The notes under the pieces: model-generated
Told to the model about the DNA's origin: nothing
Seen by the model: only the letters and a program-made list of their open reading frames with translations
The model's database searches: none
Assembly (NCBI GenBank): GCA_025449115.1
Contig: JAHLKC010000098.1
Span: forward strand, 62,001 to 126,000
Reading direction: 5' to 3'
Length of the DNA: 64,000 bases
Source: Chytridium lagenaria
Taxonomy: Eukaryota > Chytridiomycota > Chytridiomycetes > Chytridiales > Chytridiaceae
Made by a program: the position numbers and the translations under genes
Shown: piece after piece, positions 1 through 10,313 of the stretch
Position numbering within the stretch: the first letter of the stretch is position 1
How the letters are laid out: each line of letters begins with the position of its first letter

Positions 1-1286
1 ACTGTATGTCTTCCCAGAGATTTAAAAGTTAGGTAAATCAAAAGTATGAGTTAGCATACCTTTTCCGTTGCAAAACAAGAGCTACCGAAATCAATCACTT
101 TTACAGAGCTTTTGGAACTATCCTTTAGCAAAATGCTATACAAATTAGCGTAAGTTTTTAATGTGCACGTACTTTTCCGGTTTTAAATCACAATGAATGA
201 CTGCAATTTCAGGTCTCGACAAGAACTTTAGAGCAGACAAGATCTGCATTGAAAAACTTCTTACTGTTTTCCATGAGTCAATATGGCTCAAAATATCTAA
301 GACTAACCTTGACATAGCGAAATGCCTTTAAAACGGTCTCTCTTCAAATACTCGTATAGATTTATGTATAATCTCTCGTATACTATACAGAGATGATTCC
401 GAAAGCAAAAATGTTCTTTCATCCGAACTAAGGTGGGGAATAAGACACGATACGGAAACGAGAGGAGGAGCAGAATGGAATAAACAAATGCCAATCGGCT
501 GAGAAGAGTTGTATAAAAAAGTAATTCGCTCGTAATATATGTTTGCAGAACTGACTCACCAATAAAATTGGAATCATTCATATCTTTTGAATTCAAATGC
601 TGCAATATCCGGACCTCGACCATAGCCTGGTTATAAAATGTTTTCCTGTTTTTGATAATCTTGATGGCTACTCGCATATCCTTTTCCCTATCATACGCTT
701 CTACGACTTGACCAAAAGAACCTGTAATTTATTGGAAAAGTTACTGTTAGCATATAAACATCCCAGAGAATGATAGTATTTTGTAGTATAGTCTGAAAGG
801 ATAATGGTACTTGTAGCTCATGAGTAGAACAAGTAAGCCCAGCTCTCTAGCCACGCACACTGGGGCATATATTTGTAGTAAAAAATATTCTTTGTCCACG
901 AGCCCAACCTCTACCTCCCGCATCCTTCAATCTCTCACCTTTCCCCAGTGGTCTGAGTATTTGAAACCTTTCATTCCATAACTCATCCTTCCTGACAATA
1001 TAATCATCATTTTCGTCATCATATCCTTTTGTCGTTCGAGACCTTTTGATGGTAGAGTCGCTGGCGGTGGTGGATGAAGATGCTGTTGCTGCTCGTTTCT
1101 TTCGGGCAGCTTCGCAGGCGTAGTAATGCTGCAACAAAAGTATAAGCCCAATACAAACAGCACAGACGGCGGATGCTGTACCTTGTTGATTTTGAGGTAA
1201 GTGTCAACTAGCCCTGCACTCATCCTGAAAAGGGGGGCCTGCCTGTAGTCCCTGTGCTTTGCGAGGCGAGGTGTTGCTGAGTCCAT
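1..1286 (-). CDS. DYRK-family protein kinase, 3' truncated by window edge
   Basis: Dual-specificity YAK-related kinase that would phosphorylate Ser/Thr substrates after autophosphorylating a Tyr in its activation loop. Spliced on the minus strand the exons are 1182-1286, 939-1128, 560-721, 308-427, 173-263 and 60-135. All junctions are GT-AG and in frame, and the next exon begins at about base 1 and leaves the window. The N-terminus has the DYRK-homology box (PLFRMSAGLVDTYLKINK) and the NDDYIVRKDELW segment typical of DYRK1/Pom1 relatives. These are followed by the glycine loop GKGSFGQV, the catalytic Lys in VAIKIIKN, the catalytic loop HCDLKPEN and DFGSSC. The activation loop and C-lobe lie outside. 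The ATG at 1286 is the first in this frame, and further 5' exons are possible because fungal DYRKs often have longer N-termini. No frame break is seen. Family assignment is firm; the subfamily is less certain. Confidence 0.93.
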
Positions 1287-1882
1287 CACCTTACAGTTTG
1301 TCAGATGGGGAAAGTCCGATTCTGATTTTTGGCCATGTTATTATATACTATTGATTACATTTTCCTTACTCGATGGAGAAGATACGCAGGGGTGATATAC
1401 AGAGACGATATGAATCTACTCCGGACTTGAGTGGTTTGGAAGTCGATGTATATCGCAGTTTTTATTGAAGGATTTGAGCAACTTCACTTATTGCACCTAC
1501 TGTCTTCTAAGAAGACTCTTTTACTTCTACAGGCCCACCCATTCTCTATTGTAATTAAAGCTTCAACCAAGACATAGTCACCTTCGTCATTTTTCTTTTC
1601 GAGCCGCTTACTTGTGTCTCATGATGAAAGGCACAGCAGTTTAATTCTGTGCCTCACCACCCGTCCTAATGTGGATATAAGAAAAACTTTCATTGGCCAC
1701 TCTAGAGAGCATTGTATTGCTTATCACCCCTCTCCTACCATTCCGATCATGCTTGAATTACTAAATGTGTTATGTATTTATTTTTAATGGCTCCAGTCCT
1801 GAATGCTTAAGGAGGCCATGCATGTAGTCGCGGAAGGGGGTTGTTCTGCCACGCTTTCTCACATAAAACGACCCAACCACTT
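1287..1882. other. Intergenic, no gene seen
   Basis: About 600 bp between the start of the DYRK kinase and the stop of the PhzF gene, both on the minus strand. It should hold the DYRK promoter and the PhzF 3' end. No conserved reading frame or structured RNA was recognised. Confidence 0.5.
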
Positions 1883-3213
1883 TCAAACATCCACAAGCAT
1901 CGTTCCCTCACTCACCCTCACCGCTCTACCCCATATCTGCACTCTTTTAATTTCCCGATCCCAAAGAACCTCCACATCCCCACCTCTAGCAGAAACCTGC
2001 CGAGCCTTCATCGACGCGTCAAAAATTCCTTTGAACCTATTAAGCTTGGATCCATAATGAACAGCTAACGAGCAATGCGCAGATCCCGTCACAGGGTCCT
2101 CGTCGACACCAACGTTAGGACCGAATACGCGGGAGATGAAGACGGGAGAGTCGGGGCCGTGGATGTTTGGGGAGGTGAGTGAGGTGAGGATGACGCAGCG
2201 AACGTTAGGGATCGCCTGAAAGCCGGTTAAAAAAGAGCAACGGTGAAGATATGGAAAGAACTTACGAGATGAGATACTTGTACTTTCATGCTCCCGATAT
2301 TCTTTTCAGGCGCAACCTCGACAAGGACATCATAACCTGTGTCGTAATCCGATCTCCCGACCAGTATAAAATCCGATCTACCCATGCCGAAACCTTTTTC
2401 AAGGGCAGACAAGACGTTGTCGTCACTGAATTCAACAACCTTCATCTCGGGGAAATCCAGGCAGATAACAGGGTCGCCTGCAGTGATCCATTCTACCACA
2501 GAGGCTTTCAAGATGCCGGATCTCGTCGAAAATTCGAGAGAATTGATTTGGCCTATTTACACACATGTTAGCAAGTGCTCGGTCCGGATAATATTTTTAC
2601 GATCGTATTAAGACAAATGAAGAAGAGGGTAGCTAAACTTGATTTTGATCACACTTCAAAAATGAAAAAGGAGGAGACAATCAAACATTCTGAATATAAA
2701 AATATATGGATCATCGTCCCCAGTTCGAAAGCTTAGAGGGTCAAAGACATGCTTTGAACTCATCTCACTTGCTCAAAAAAGCTCCCGCTCGACGCATCAT
2801 CTCTTCCAGAAAGACTCATTTTAACAAGTCGCTCACCTTGCACAAAATAATTCGTCAAAAGCGCATGAGCACTCGCGAGAGTCGCATGTCCACAAAGATC
2901 GACTTCAGCAGTGGGGGTGAACCAACGAAGAGAAAAGGCCTGGGTGGATGTTGCCGCAGATGTAGATTTATGTATCAAAAAGGCGGTCTCGGAAAGATTG
3001 AATTCAAGAGCAATCTTTTGGAGTAGAGTATCGGGGGGTATTGGGGACCGGGAAGGACTATGACACTGGCAGGATTTCCGCTGAATGGGGATGAGGTGAA
3101 AGCGTCGATGATTGCCTATACGGAAAAATACGAGTGTAAGGAATTGAGAATGCAGCTAGCATGTTGCATGAAAATTGAGGGGGTAAAGAGAGACTCACAA
3201 AGCTTAAAGGCAT
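1883..3213 (-). CDS. PhzF-family isomerase/epimerase-like protein
   Basis: Phenazine-biosynthesis PhzF fold (diaminopimelate-epimerase-like), cytosolic; in fungi the substrate is unknown. Exons on the minus strand: 3199-3213 (MPLSF), 2837-3115, 2266-2552 and 1883-2216, all joined in phase with GT-AG introns. Visible signatures are DAFTSSPFSGNPASV near the N-terminus, SETAFL containing the catalytic Glu of the family, RWFTPTAEVDLCGHATLASA, and the second-lobe motif GVDEDPVTGSAHCSL. The start is chosen because the 15-bp first exon splices directly into the conserved strand. One frame break lies at the six-base C tract (plus-strand G, 3033-3038): the residues before it and the downstream LLQKIALEFNL are in different frames, and one extra C would restore them. 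Two decayed copies lie immediately upstream. The gene is probably functional if the break is an assembly error. Confidence 0.9.
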
Positions 3214-3325
3214 GATGAATTTGGTGGTTGTTGTGAGAATAAAGGCAAGGTGGGATTAATGCAAGATTTGAGCCGACTGCCTGACAAACTCTTTCTTTTA
3301 GTCTGTAAAGATGCTGCCATGTAGT

Positions 3326-4060
3326 GATGATCGATGTGGATCCTGATGAAGGCAGTTGACGGTGATGAAGACGGACAGCGGTTGGAATATCGCATGGAAT
3401 AGGGAAGAGAAGGGAAGGATGAAGGAAGTGTAACTGCAATCAAGATATGGAATAAGGGCGGTGCCTTATAACCTTGCACCTGCACCCAGACTTGTTTTTG
3501 TAGGTTCACTCCTTTCGTCTCTGTTGGCATGCGAAAAACTTGCGAGCGCTGATGCATTCTTGAATTATTGCTTTGCGCAAGGTAAGGAAGATTCGACGTA
3601 AATACGCGGAGCGGGGTAAGATTTTGAGCGAGTAAGATACGTTATGGTTGATTCATTCAGTGTAAACTATATCTCTATTTCATACACCGCTTAAATCATC
3701 TTCCGTCATCGTTTCCATATTAGTTACATCTCTGGTTTAATCTATGGAAAAGCCACCTTACCTCCCATGGAATTCGTCATAAAGTGCAGGTCACTCTAGT
3801 ATAATATAAATCCTGGATTTCCTTGAGATAAGACGGTGGGATTAGTGGCGACTGGCGACAAAGTCTAGCCCGCCATGGAAAAAGGTCTATAAATCAAGAC
3901 ACACTCTATATAAAAACAAAATCACGAAATTGTGTTTTGCCATATTTTATTGTTTTGTTGTATACCTCCAGGTTGTCGCTATCAAAAAGAAGCTACAATT
4001 CTTTTTCTGATGTTGCTACAATAACCGAAACTTCGCTACGAAACATCTTCCTGAGCATAT
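3326..4060 (+). pseudogene. Decayed PhzF copy B (left arm of inverted pair)
   Basis: On the plus strand this stretch still aligns by eye with the intact PhzF gene. Recognisable pieces are the exon 2 end (GGTTCAC...GGCATGCGA...GCGAGCGCTGATGC...TTGCGCAAGGT, about 3510-3577), the following intron, the CCTGGATTTCC stretch (3813), the GACAA-GTCT-GCC-GAAAAAGG block (3850-3885) and the AGGTTGTCGC-AAAAGAA block (3970-3995). Stops and indels interrupt every frame. It is more similar to the opposite arm (6110-6758) than to the functional gene. The outer part, read on the minus strand, is now the upstream region of the intact PhzF gene. The right limit is approximate. Confidence 0.7.
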
Positions 4061-4304
4061 CAATTGAAAGAAACAAAACAACAACAAGATTAGCGTTTAA
4101 TAGAATAGGCAACAAAACATGAATGTTTTGCGGTGGTTCGGGGTGAAAATGCAATCACCAACTCTACCTACAGAGAAAGAGTAAACAGGAGAAAGAGTAA
4201 ACAGGTTACAAACAGGAGTAGGTACATAGAAAGGAAGAACAAGGTTAAAATATTAACCTGCGGATCAGCAGATAAGTACCTAATAATTACTATAACTATA
4301 GGTA

Positions 4305-4336
4305 CAGTGCGTGACACCAAAGATAGGTACGAAAAT
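4305..4336 (+). repeat. Left terminal inverted repeat of the MITE
   Basis: 32 bp identical to the reverse complement of 4989-5020, preceded by TA. Confidence 0.93.
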
Positions 4337-4988
4337 TTCGACCCCAATATGCCCATATCTCCTCCAGGAAGCATTTCCGACCCCAATCTTCTAAGGGGGT
4401 TGTGGGGGTATGGAAACGGACATATTAGGGGGGCGGCAAAAAAATCTCTACTAATTGAAAAATTTTCATCTTTGATTTTCTTGATATTTGTTAAGAAAAC
4501 ATATGGCTGGGAGTGCAATGGTGCTATTCGCACATCTTGTAATGCCAGCCAACGCATCATAACAACAACAAAACAAAATGTGTAACATTTTTTTCAGAAA
4601 AAAATTTACTTTTTTTTTTCAAAAATTATTTTTGAAATTTTTATGAGATTTCTTACCGTTCAAAGATATGACGGAAAAACACTATGAAATAACATCCCAC
4701 AGTATACATTTCGTAGCATTCCCTCGTTCTCAGCTTCCGTTTGATACCAATATGAAAATTTTCATAATTTTTATATATATATTGGGTGGCAAATATTTCT
4801 GAAGGTCATTAATTAAAAAATTTTCACAATTAATAAACTTTGAGGCTGTATAAAAGATGACCCAGACATGATAGAGAGAAAAGCTCTCAGCCATTTGATG
4901 CGGGGAAGGGAGGAGAACAGCGTAGTAAAGAGCAATTTACACTTTATGGAAGGGTCGATAGTGCGTGTAAAGTTTAGAGCTCTTAATT

Positions 4989-5020
4989 ATTTTCGTACCT
5001 ATCTTTGGTGTCACGCACTG
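4989..5020 (-). repeat. Right terminal inverted repeat of the MITE
   Basis: 32 bp, reverse complement identical to 4305-4336, followed by TA. Confidence 0.93.
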
Positions 5021-5022
5021 TA

Positions 5023-6109
5023 GGTATTCCAATTTAGAACATCGTAAGCCCTTTTGTGGTGACCGATCGAGGTTACCTAGTCTTGTTTGTGAATTGTGAC
5101 CCGTATATACTTATATGGATCGCGTACAGGTTATATATATATCTGATCAAGGTATTTATGTACCCATGGGACAAAATTAAACGAAAGCAAGATGACCATA
5201 AGGTTTTATATTTATATGTTGAACGAACCCGCATGCGGCGCACAAGGAAGTATTTAAATAAATACTACTTTTGCCATTTAAAGGGCAAGTCACAAACACA
5301 ACCACTTGTTGTGGTACGATTACAATAATTGTAACTCAAACTATTATTAAATAAATATCTCCGTACATGCTTCTAATATGAATGACTCTCATCGGTACAT
5401 ATAATATTTACATATGTACATACTTTATTAATATATATAAATAGCTGTCGTGATGGGCGTCCCTCACAGTCTTTTAAACTACTTCACCCATTTAGAAGAA
5501 GATGGCCCTCGAAAAATCAATGCAGTTAGGCTCAACGTCCACTCTGAGCGGGGACGCCATCGTACGAAATGCATCCATCATCGCCGACCCCATCGACACC
5601 TGGATGCCGTGGTGCGGATCCAGCGACAACAGCAAGGGTACCTTGTGGGCATCATCACCGGCAACGGGACGTACTTGGTCAAGTCAACCTCAGCAACACC
5701 ACCAACATATTCGTGGACGAAGCCGTCAAGCTGGCCTCCCGATGTGACGGCAAGCCAGCCAAACGCATCGAGGTCGTTTTCCGAGCTCCCGAGGTCAATT
5801 GCTCGTAGTAATGGCAAGGGCACCGGACAACACCATGAGCACAACAAAGAGTGGCTCAGCAAGGATGATGGCAGCCAACAAGTTGAGCTGGGTCAGTCTT
5901 CTACTCATTCTAGTGATGGGAACGTCAGCATTTTTGGGACCTCTTAATTTTGCATTGTGCATTTAGGTAGATAAATACTAAAATAATAATAAAATGGACC
6001 TGATAATATGCGTATTATTTTTACAATAACGATGTGTCGCTACGAAACATTGTCATCTTGATCTTCCTGAGCATAAATATCGTGAAGAAAGAAAACAAAA
6101 CATCAAAAC
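5023..6109. other. AT-rich spacer with a GC-richer relic at about 5450-5945
   Basis: Mostly low-complexity AT-rich DNA. Between about 5450 and 5945 the base composition rises and all three plus frames are partly open, with coding-like pieces switching frame (for example DAIVRNASIIADPIDTW, then NIFVDEAVKLASRCDG). This resembles a small decayed gene, but I could not assign a family, and no start or splice pattern is convincing. A stretch at about 6037-6105 repeats 4031-4085 in direct orientation (CGCTACGAAACAT, then CTTCCTGAGCAT). Confidence 0.4.
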
Positions 6110-6758
6110 AAAAACAAAACAACAGCAAAAAACACTTTCGTGATTTTGTTGAAAACAGTGTGTTTTGGTTGATGTCCCCTAGACCTTTTTCACGACGGGC
6201 TAGACTTTGCTAGTTGCCACTGATCTCGCCATCTTCATTAGGTATTCCAGGCGGATAAGGGATCGCCTGCACTAGTCTATTCTCCTACAGGGACTATCAA
6301 TATGCTGCACTTAATGACGATTTCCATGGAGGTAGGGTGGCTTCTTCTACAGATTAAACCAGAAATTGAACTAATATTCGACGATGGAAGACGATTTAAG
6401 CAATGTAAAAATTCACTTACAACCATAACGTATCTTACTCGCTCAAAAACTAAACTGCTCCGCGTATTGACATCGAAACTTCCAGATAGACTCGATTTAA
6501 CATATCGCTCACCTTGCACGAAACAAGAATTTAATAATGCATCAGCGCTCGCAAGATGTCAACAAGACAGAAGGAATGAACCAACAAAATGGGTGCTGGT
6601 GCAAATTTACGATGCACTGCCTTCATTCCCTATCTTGATTGCAGCTACAACTTCCCTTACCTTCCCTTACCTTCCCTTCCATTCCCTTCCGTATACCAAC
6701 CGCTGTGCGTCGTCTTCATCGCCGTCAACTGCCTCCATCAGGATCCGCATCGATCATC
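6110..6758 (-). pseudogene. Decayed PhzF copy C (right arm of inverted pair)
   Basis: Reverse-complement counterpart of 3326-3965, imperfect but alignable over about 640 bp. Matching anchors include CGATCATC at 6751-6758 with 3326-3333, TACCAACCGCTG with the 3390s, CAACCATAACGTATCTTACTCG with the 3650s, and the CTAGACTTTG/GGGCTAG block with the 3870s. On the minus strand it keeps fragments of PhzF exon 2, its intron, and exon 3 around the GCAGGCGATCCC stretch. Stops and indels are frequent. Its outer edge ends about 80 bp before the start of the transglutaminase-like gene, so that gene's upstream region is derived from PhzF sequence. Confidence 0.75.
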
Positions 6759-6836
6759 TACACTCTAATCCGATAATTTCAATCTATAAACTTATTACTG
6801 CACGCCAACATCTTCGCACACTGCCGGCCTCCAAGT

Positions 6837-9225
6837 ATGTTCAAATCCAAGCCAACATCTCCACCTGTAGGTTCTCCCCAGGCACTCCTGGCACAAAAAC
6901 CTCCATCTCAACCAGCACAACCATCACCAAAAACCCAAACGGCGAGTCCATCACCACCATCACCAAAAAGACAACCACCACACGCTGTTACGGGAAAAGT
7001 GCTATCAACTTCAACCTCTACGACCACATCCACAGGTGCATCCCTTCTATATGCAGTACACCTCCAACTTCTCCGGGAGCAGTCAAACAACCCGTTAAAC
7101 CTGTTTCGGCGCCTGCTTTAAAACCAAAACTATCGGCAGCCCAGTTTTATGGACCCCTTACATCCTCCGACCCTTGCTTTGACGAAACTCATCAGACTTT
7201 GAAGAAATTGAGGTAAACTGTCTTGAAGATAGTAGCAAAATCGGCCGCAAAGCTTGGTGTTTGTTTTTATGAATGCCTTTTAACTTTGGGGGAGTCTTTG
7301 GACTTCAATATTACCCGGGGGAAAAAAGTACTTAACTCACGCCTATTTTTATTCTACTCCTTTGAACACATACAGATCCGCTGTTCAACCGGTCCTACAA
7401 ATCTGAATGCCACTGATATCACACCAACCTCCTGCCCACTTAAGACCGCGTCTCGGCTCCCTCTCGTCTTACCGGACACCCAATTCACAGCTGTCGATGC
7501 ACACGCCATATCCCCATCCAAGGCCACATGCGTCGACACACTAGCCCTCCACCTCACCCAACCCTACGCACGAGACCTAATCAACAAATTCCGAGCCATA
7601 TACCGCTGGATCGCGAATAACATTGCCTACGACGTGAAATCCCGTGAGTGACTCGTTCCCTTTTTGCATTACTAAATCGTTGGATAGTTTACGTCGGGCA
7701 AGTATCCCCCTCAAACACCTGATGCTGTTTTAAAGACGAAATTGGGGGTGTGCGCTGGTTACGCGCAGTTGTTTAAGGCGCTTTGTGATAGCTCGAATCG
7801 ACAACTTGGGGTTGGTGTTCCTCCGCTTATTTGTCATGTTGTGAGAGGGTATGGAAGAGGAGTTGGAGCGCATGCTGGAGACGCTGTGATCAAGAACATG
7901 GATGATCATGCTTGGAATGCTGTTGTGATCGGTGATGCACATGAATGGAGGTAAAGTATCAAGTAATTTTTAAGAGCGTGTTTTTTACCTAATTAATGGA
8001 CAATAGACTTATCGACGCGACTTGGGGTGCAGGATATCTCAAGAATAACAGTTTTGAAAAACGTTTCACGTCAACCCATTTCCTCGTCCACCTAAACTCT
8101 TTATCCACTCCCACATCCCTATCCCAACACACGCCCACTTCCAAGGCCTTCAGCCGGCTCTCACCCATCAAGATTTCCTCGCCTCCCTTTTTCCGCGAAA
8201 GCCTCATCTCCGCATGGGGTTTCCCTCATTACATCACGCCGCAAGGGTTCCGTATTGTCAAGAAATCAGGGTCATCCGGCTTGGCGTCTGTCGTCACGCG
8301 AAACAGGTTGATGATGATAGTCTACCCGCTGGTGCCAAAGTTTTCTCTGTGACGGTTGATGTGCCGAGGACGTGTACGGCGAGGATGCATGCGACTTTGG
8401 AGTATCCGGTGCCTGTCAGGAAGGTGTATGTGAAGGGACGAGAGGAGGATGCGAAGAGGGTTTGGGGGGAGGGGGTGAAGGAGAGTAGGAGTTTGGAACC
8501 GAGAGGGGCGGGGAAGGAGGTGAAGGGGTGTGGTGTAATGGGGTGGTGTGAGGCGGTGAGGGAGGGGGGAAGGAAAGGGTGGTTGAGGTATAGGGTGAAA
8601 GGGTGGATTGTACCACAAAAAGGGGAAGAGGAATAGGGAAGGGTTGTTGATTTTGATGCATTTGAGGTTTGTTCAATACTCCTTCCTTTTTTTTTCTCTT
8701 TTTACATCTCTCTCATTCTATGAACACTACTACTTTGTTTTATTTTCGCTTGTACATTATTAACTAAATCTAACCCTTTGCGATTTAACTTTATTTTTGT
8801 TTTGCATAAATAGCCAGATGCAAACCTCCAAAAACAACCGTCCTCCTACACCTTCAAGCCTCTCATCGAATTCCGCGTCATCCCCTCTCTAACCCCATCC
8901 TCCACCTCCACCCGCACCCTCCCCATCCCTCCAAACCTCTACCAAACCCTCATCTAACCTTAACCTCTCCTCCCTCGGCGCTCTCCCAATCAACACGCCC
9001 ATCACCTTTCGCGGCATCTTGACGGCCCCCGATGCAGACACGCATGCGTATGTGGTGTGGCCGCAGAGCAAGAGGTATGAGAGATTGGAAAATGAGGAAG
9101 CGAGTGGGGAGAGGGTTGCTTTGACGGTTGTTGTGGATGTGAAGGGGGATTGGGTTTTGGCGACGGGACGGAAGGGGGGGGCTGGGTTGAAGTTTGAGTT
9201 TGCGGGGGTTTATAAGGTTGTGTAG
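6837..9225 (+). CDS. Transglutaminase-like protein, kyphoscoliosis-peptidase/Cyk3 type
   Basis: Papain/transglutaminase fold protein. Relatives such as yeast Cyk3 and animal KY act in cytokinesis or cytoskeletal organisation. The first ~90 residues are a Pro/Ser/Thr-rich linker with no SH3 domain seen. The core is spread over exons near 7377-7643, 7690-7951 and 8008-8640, plus a last exon from about 8815 to the stop at 9225. The triad is visible: Cys in LGVCAGYAQLF, His in DDHAWNAV and Asp in LIDATWGAG, preceded by YRWIANNIAYDV. The C-terminal KY extension (LGALPINTPITFRG, then THAYVVWP) is present but split by at least four frame shifts: between DFLA and FFRESL (about 8180), near 8305, near 8955, and at about 7045. 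Either the assembly has indels here or the gene is decaying; the intact triad argues for the former. Confidence 0.75.
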
Positions 9226-10313
9226 ATGTGTTTGTGGTGTGTGCTCCTTTTTTTTTTTTCTTTCCCGTTTTTCTTTTCCTTTCTTTGAGTCCTTTCTCGT
9301 TGATGTGCCCTTTTTTTTACTTTTCTTTCTTTCGAAAACCTTCGATATCAGTTGAATCGCTTTTTATCTTTCTTTCCCATGAGATTTAAAAATTACCACC
9401 GGGCGTCATGTTTTCGTTTATATAATTCTTTCCTATTTTCACTGGTCGCTCTCGACATTTTAATGTTTTTCTATTGATATCTTTGACATGATCCACCCCT
9501 GAATCTACAAGGTTATATATACAATTTTAATAGATCACTTTTTTTTCACTGTTTACGCATTGGTTCTTAAAGAAAAAGTTGGGGCAGCCTCTATACACAT
9601 GAATAGTTTTGAAGAACGGGAATGTTTAATACGTAAAACCTTTACCCCTCACCCTACCTCTCATACGTGATGACCCCTCCCAACTCATAATAAAGAACAG
9701 GTATGATGTTGTTTAATTATCACCTTTTCAATCATAAAGTGATGCATGACCACATCAAACCAAAGCATGAGGTCTCCATAACATCATACGTGAACCAGAC
9801 GTATATGGAGATCGAAAATTTATTCTTACGACACCACGACGTTTTGACTTTGTTTACATTCAAAATACATCTCCGAAAAAAAAAAGAAAGTCAAGGTTTC
9901 AACATACTTTAAGATTCATACATACATAAACCCAACAAAACATATCCGAAACCCCACACCCCACAAAACAAAAGCCCATACCCCACTTTTTCTAAATAAA
10001 AAAAACAACAAAAAAAAAAACCGAAACACGTCCATAGAGAGATCGCTCAACTCCCAAAAAATAATTAAAATAATAGAAAACCCAAGGAGATATTAGGAGC
10101 TGGGGAAAGGAGGAGTCAATGGTTTATACATTAAAAAGAAGGGAACCCCTCCACACTCTCAATACTTTAATAAAAAAATAAAAAAAAAAGGAGGGCGAGA
10201 TGCATTCTTCCCACCCACTCCCCCCTCCAACATTATTAAATATACATATACAAAACCAATAAAGATACTGATATAAAAAAGGAAAACGAAGGTAAAAAAA
10301 AAAATCCACGTCA
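9226..10313. other. Convergent intergenic region, no gene seen
   Basis: The 3' ends of the transglutaminase-like gene (+) and the membrane-protein gene (-) meet here. The DNA is AT-rich with T-runs on the left half and A-runs on the right, as expected for two facing polyadenylation regions. No supported coding region or RNA gene. Confidence 0.5.

Larger units (their letters stand above)
4305..5020. mobile_element. Tc1/mariner-type MITE with 32-bp perfect TIRs, TA flanks
   Basis: A 716-bp non-autonomous element. Its ends are perfect inverted repeats at 4305-4336 and 4989-5020, each beginning CAGTGCGTGACACCAAAG. A TA dinucleotide lies immediately outside both ends (4303-4304 and 5021-5022), the target-site duplication expected for the IS630/Tc1/mariner superfamily. 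The interior is AT-rich with no transposase, so it must have been mobilised in trans. It sits inside the interval bounded by the two PhzF pseudogenes, and perfect TIRs suggest a fairly recent insertion. Classification rests on the TIR and TA signature alone. Confidence 0.9.

Noticed and set aside
4133..4585. 150-codon open frame on the plus strand
   Set aside because: It runs across the left TIR of the MITE and has low-complexity composition, no family and an overlapping open frame on the other strand. It is a by-product of the insertion.
8322..8676. Pro/His-rich minus frames opposite the transglutaminase-like exon
   Set aside because: Antisense shadow of a G-rich coding stretch. The plus strand carries the conserved domain.
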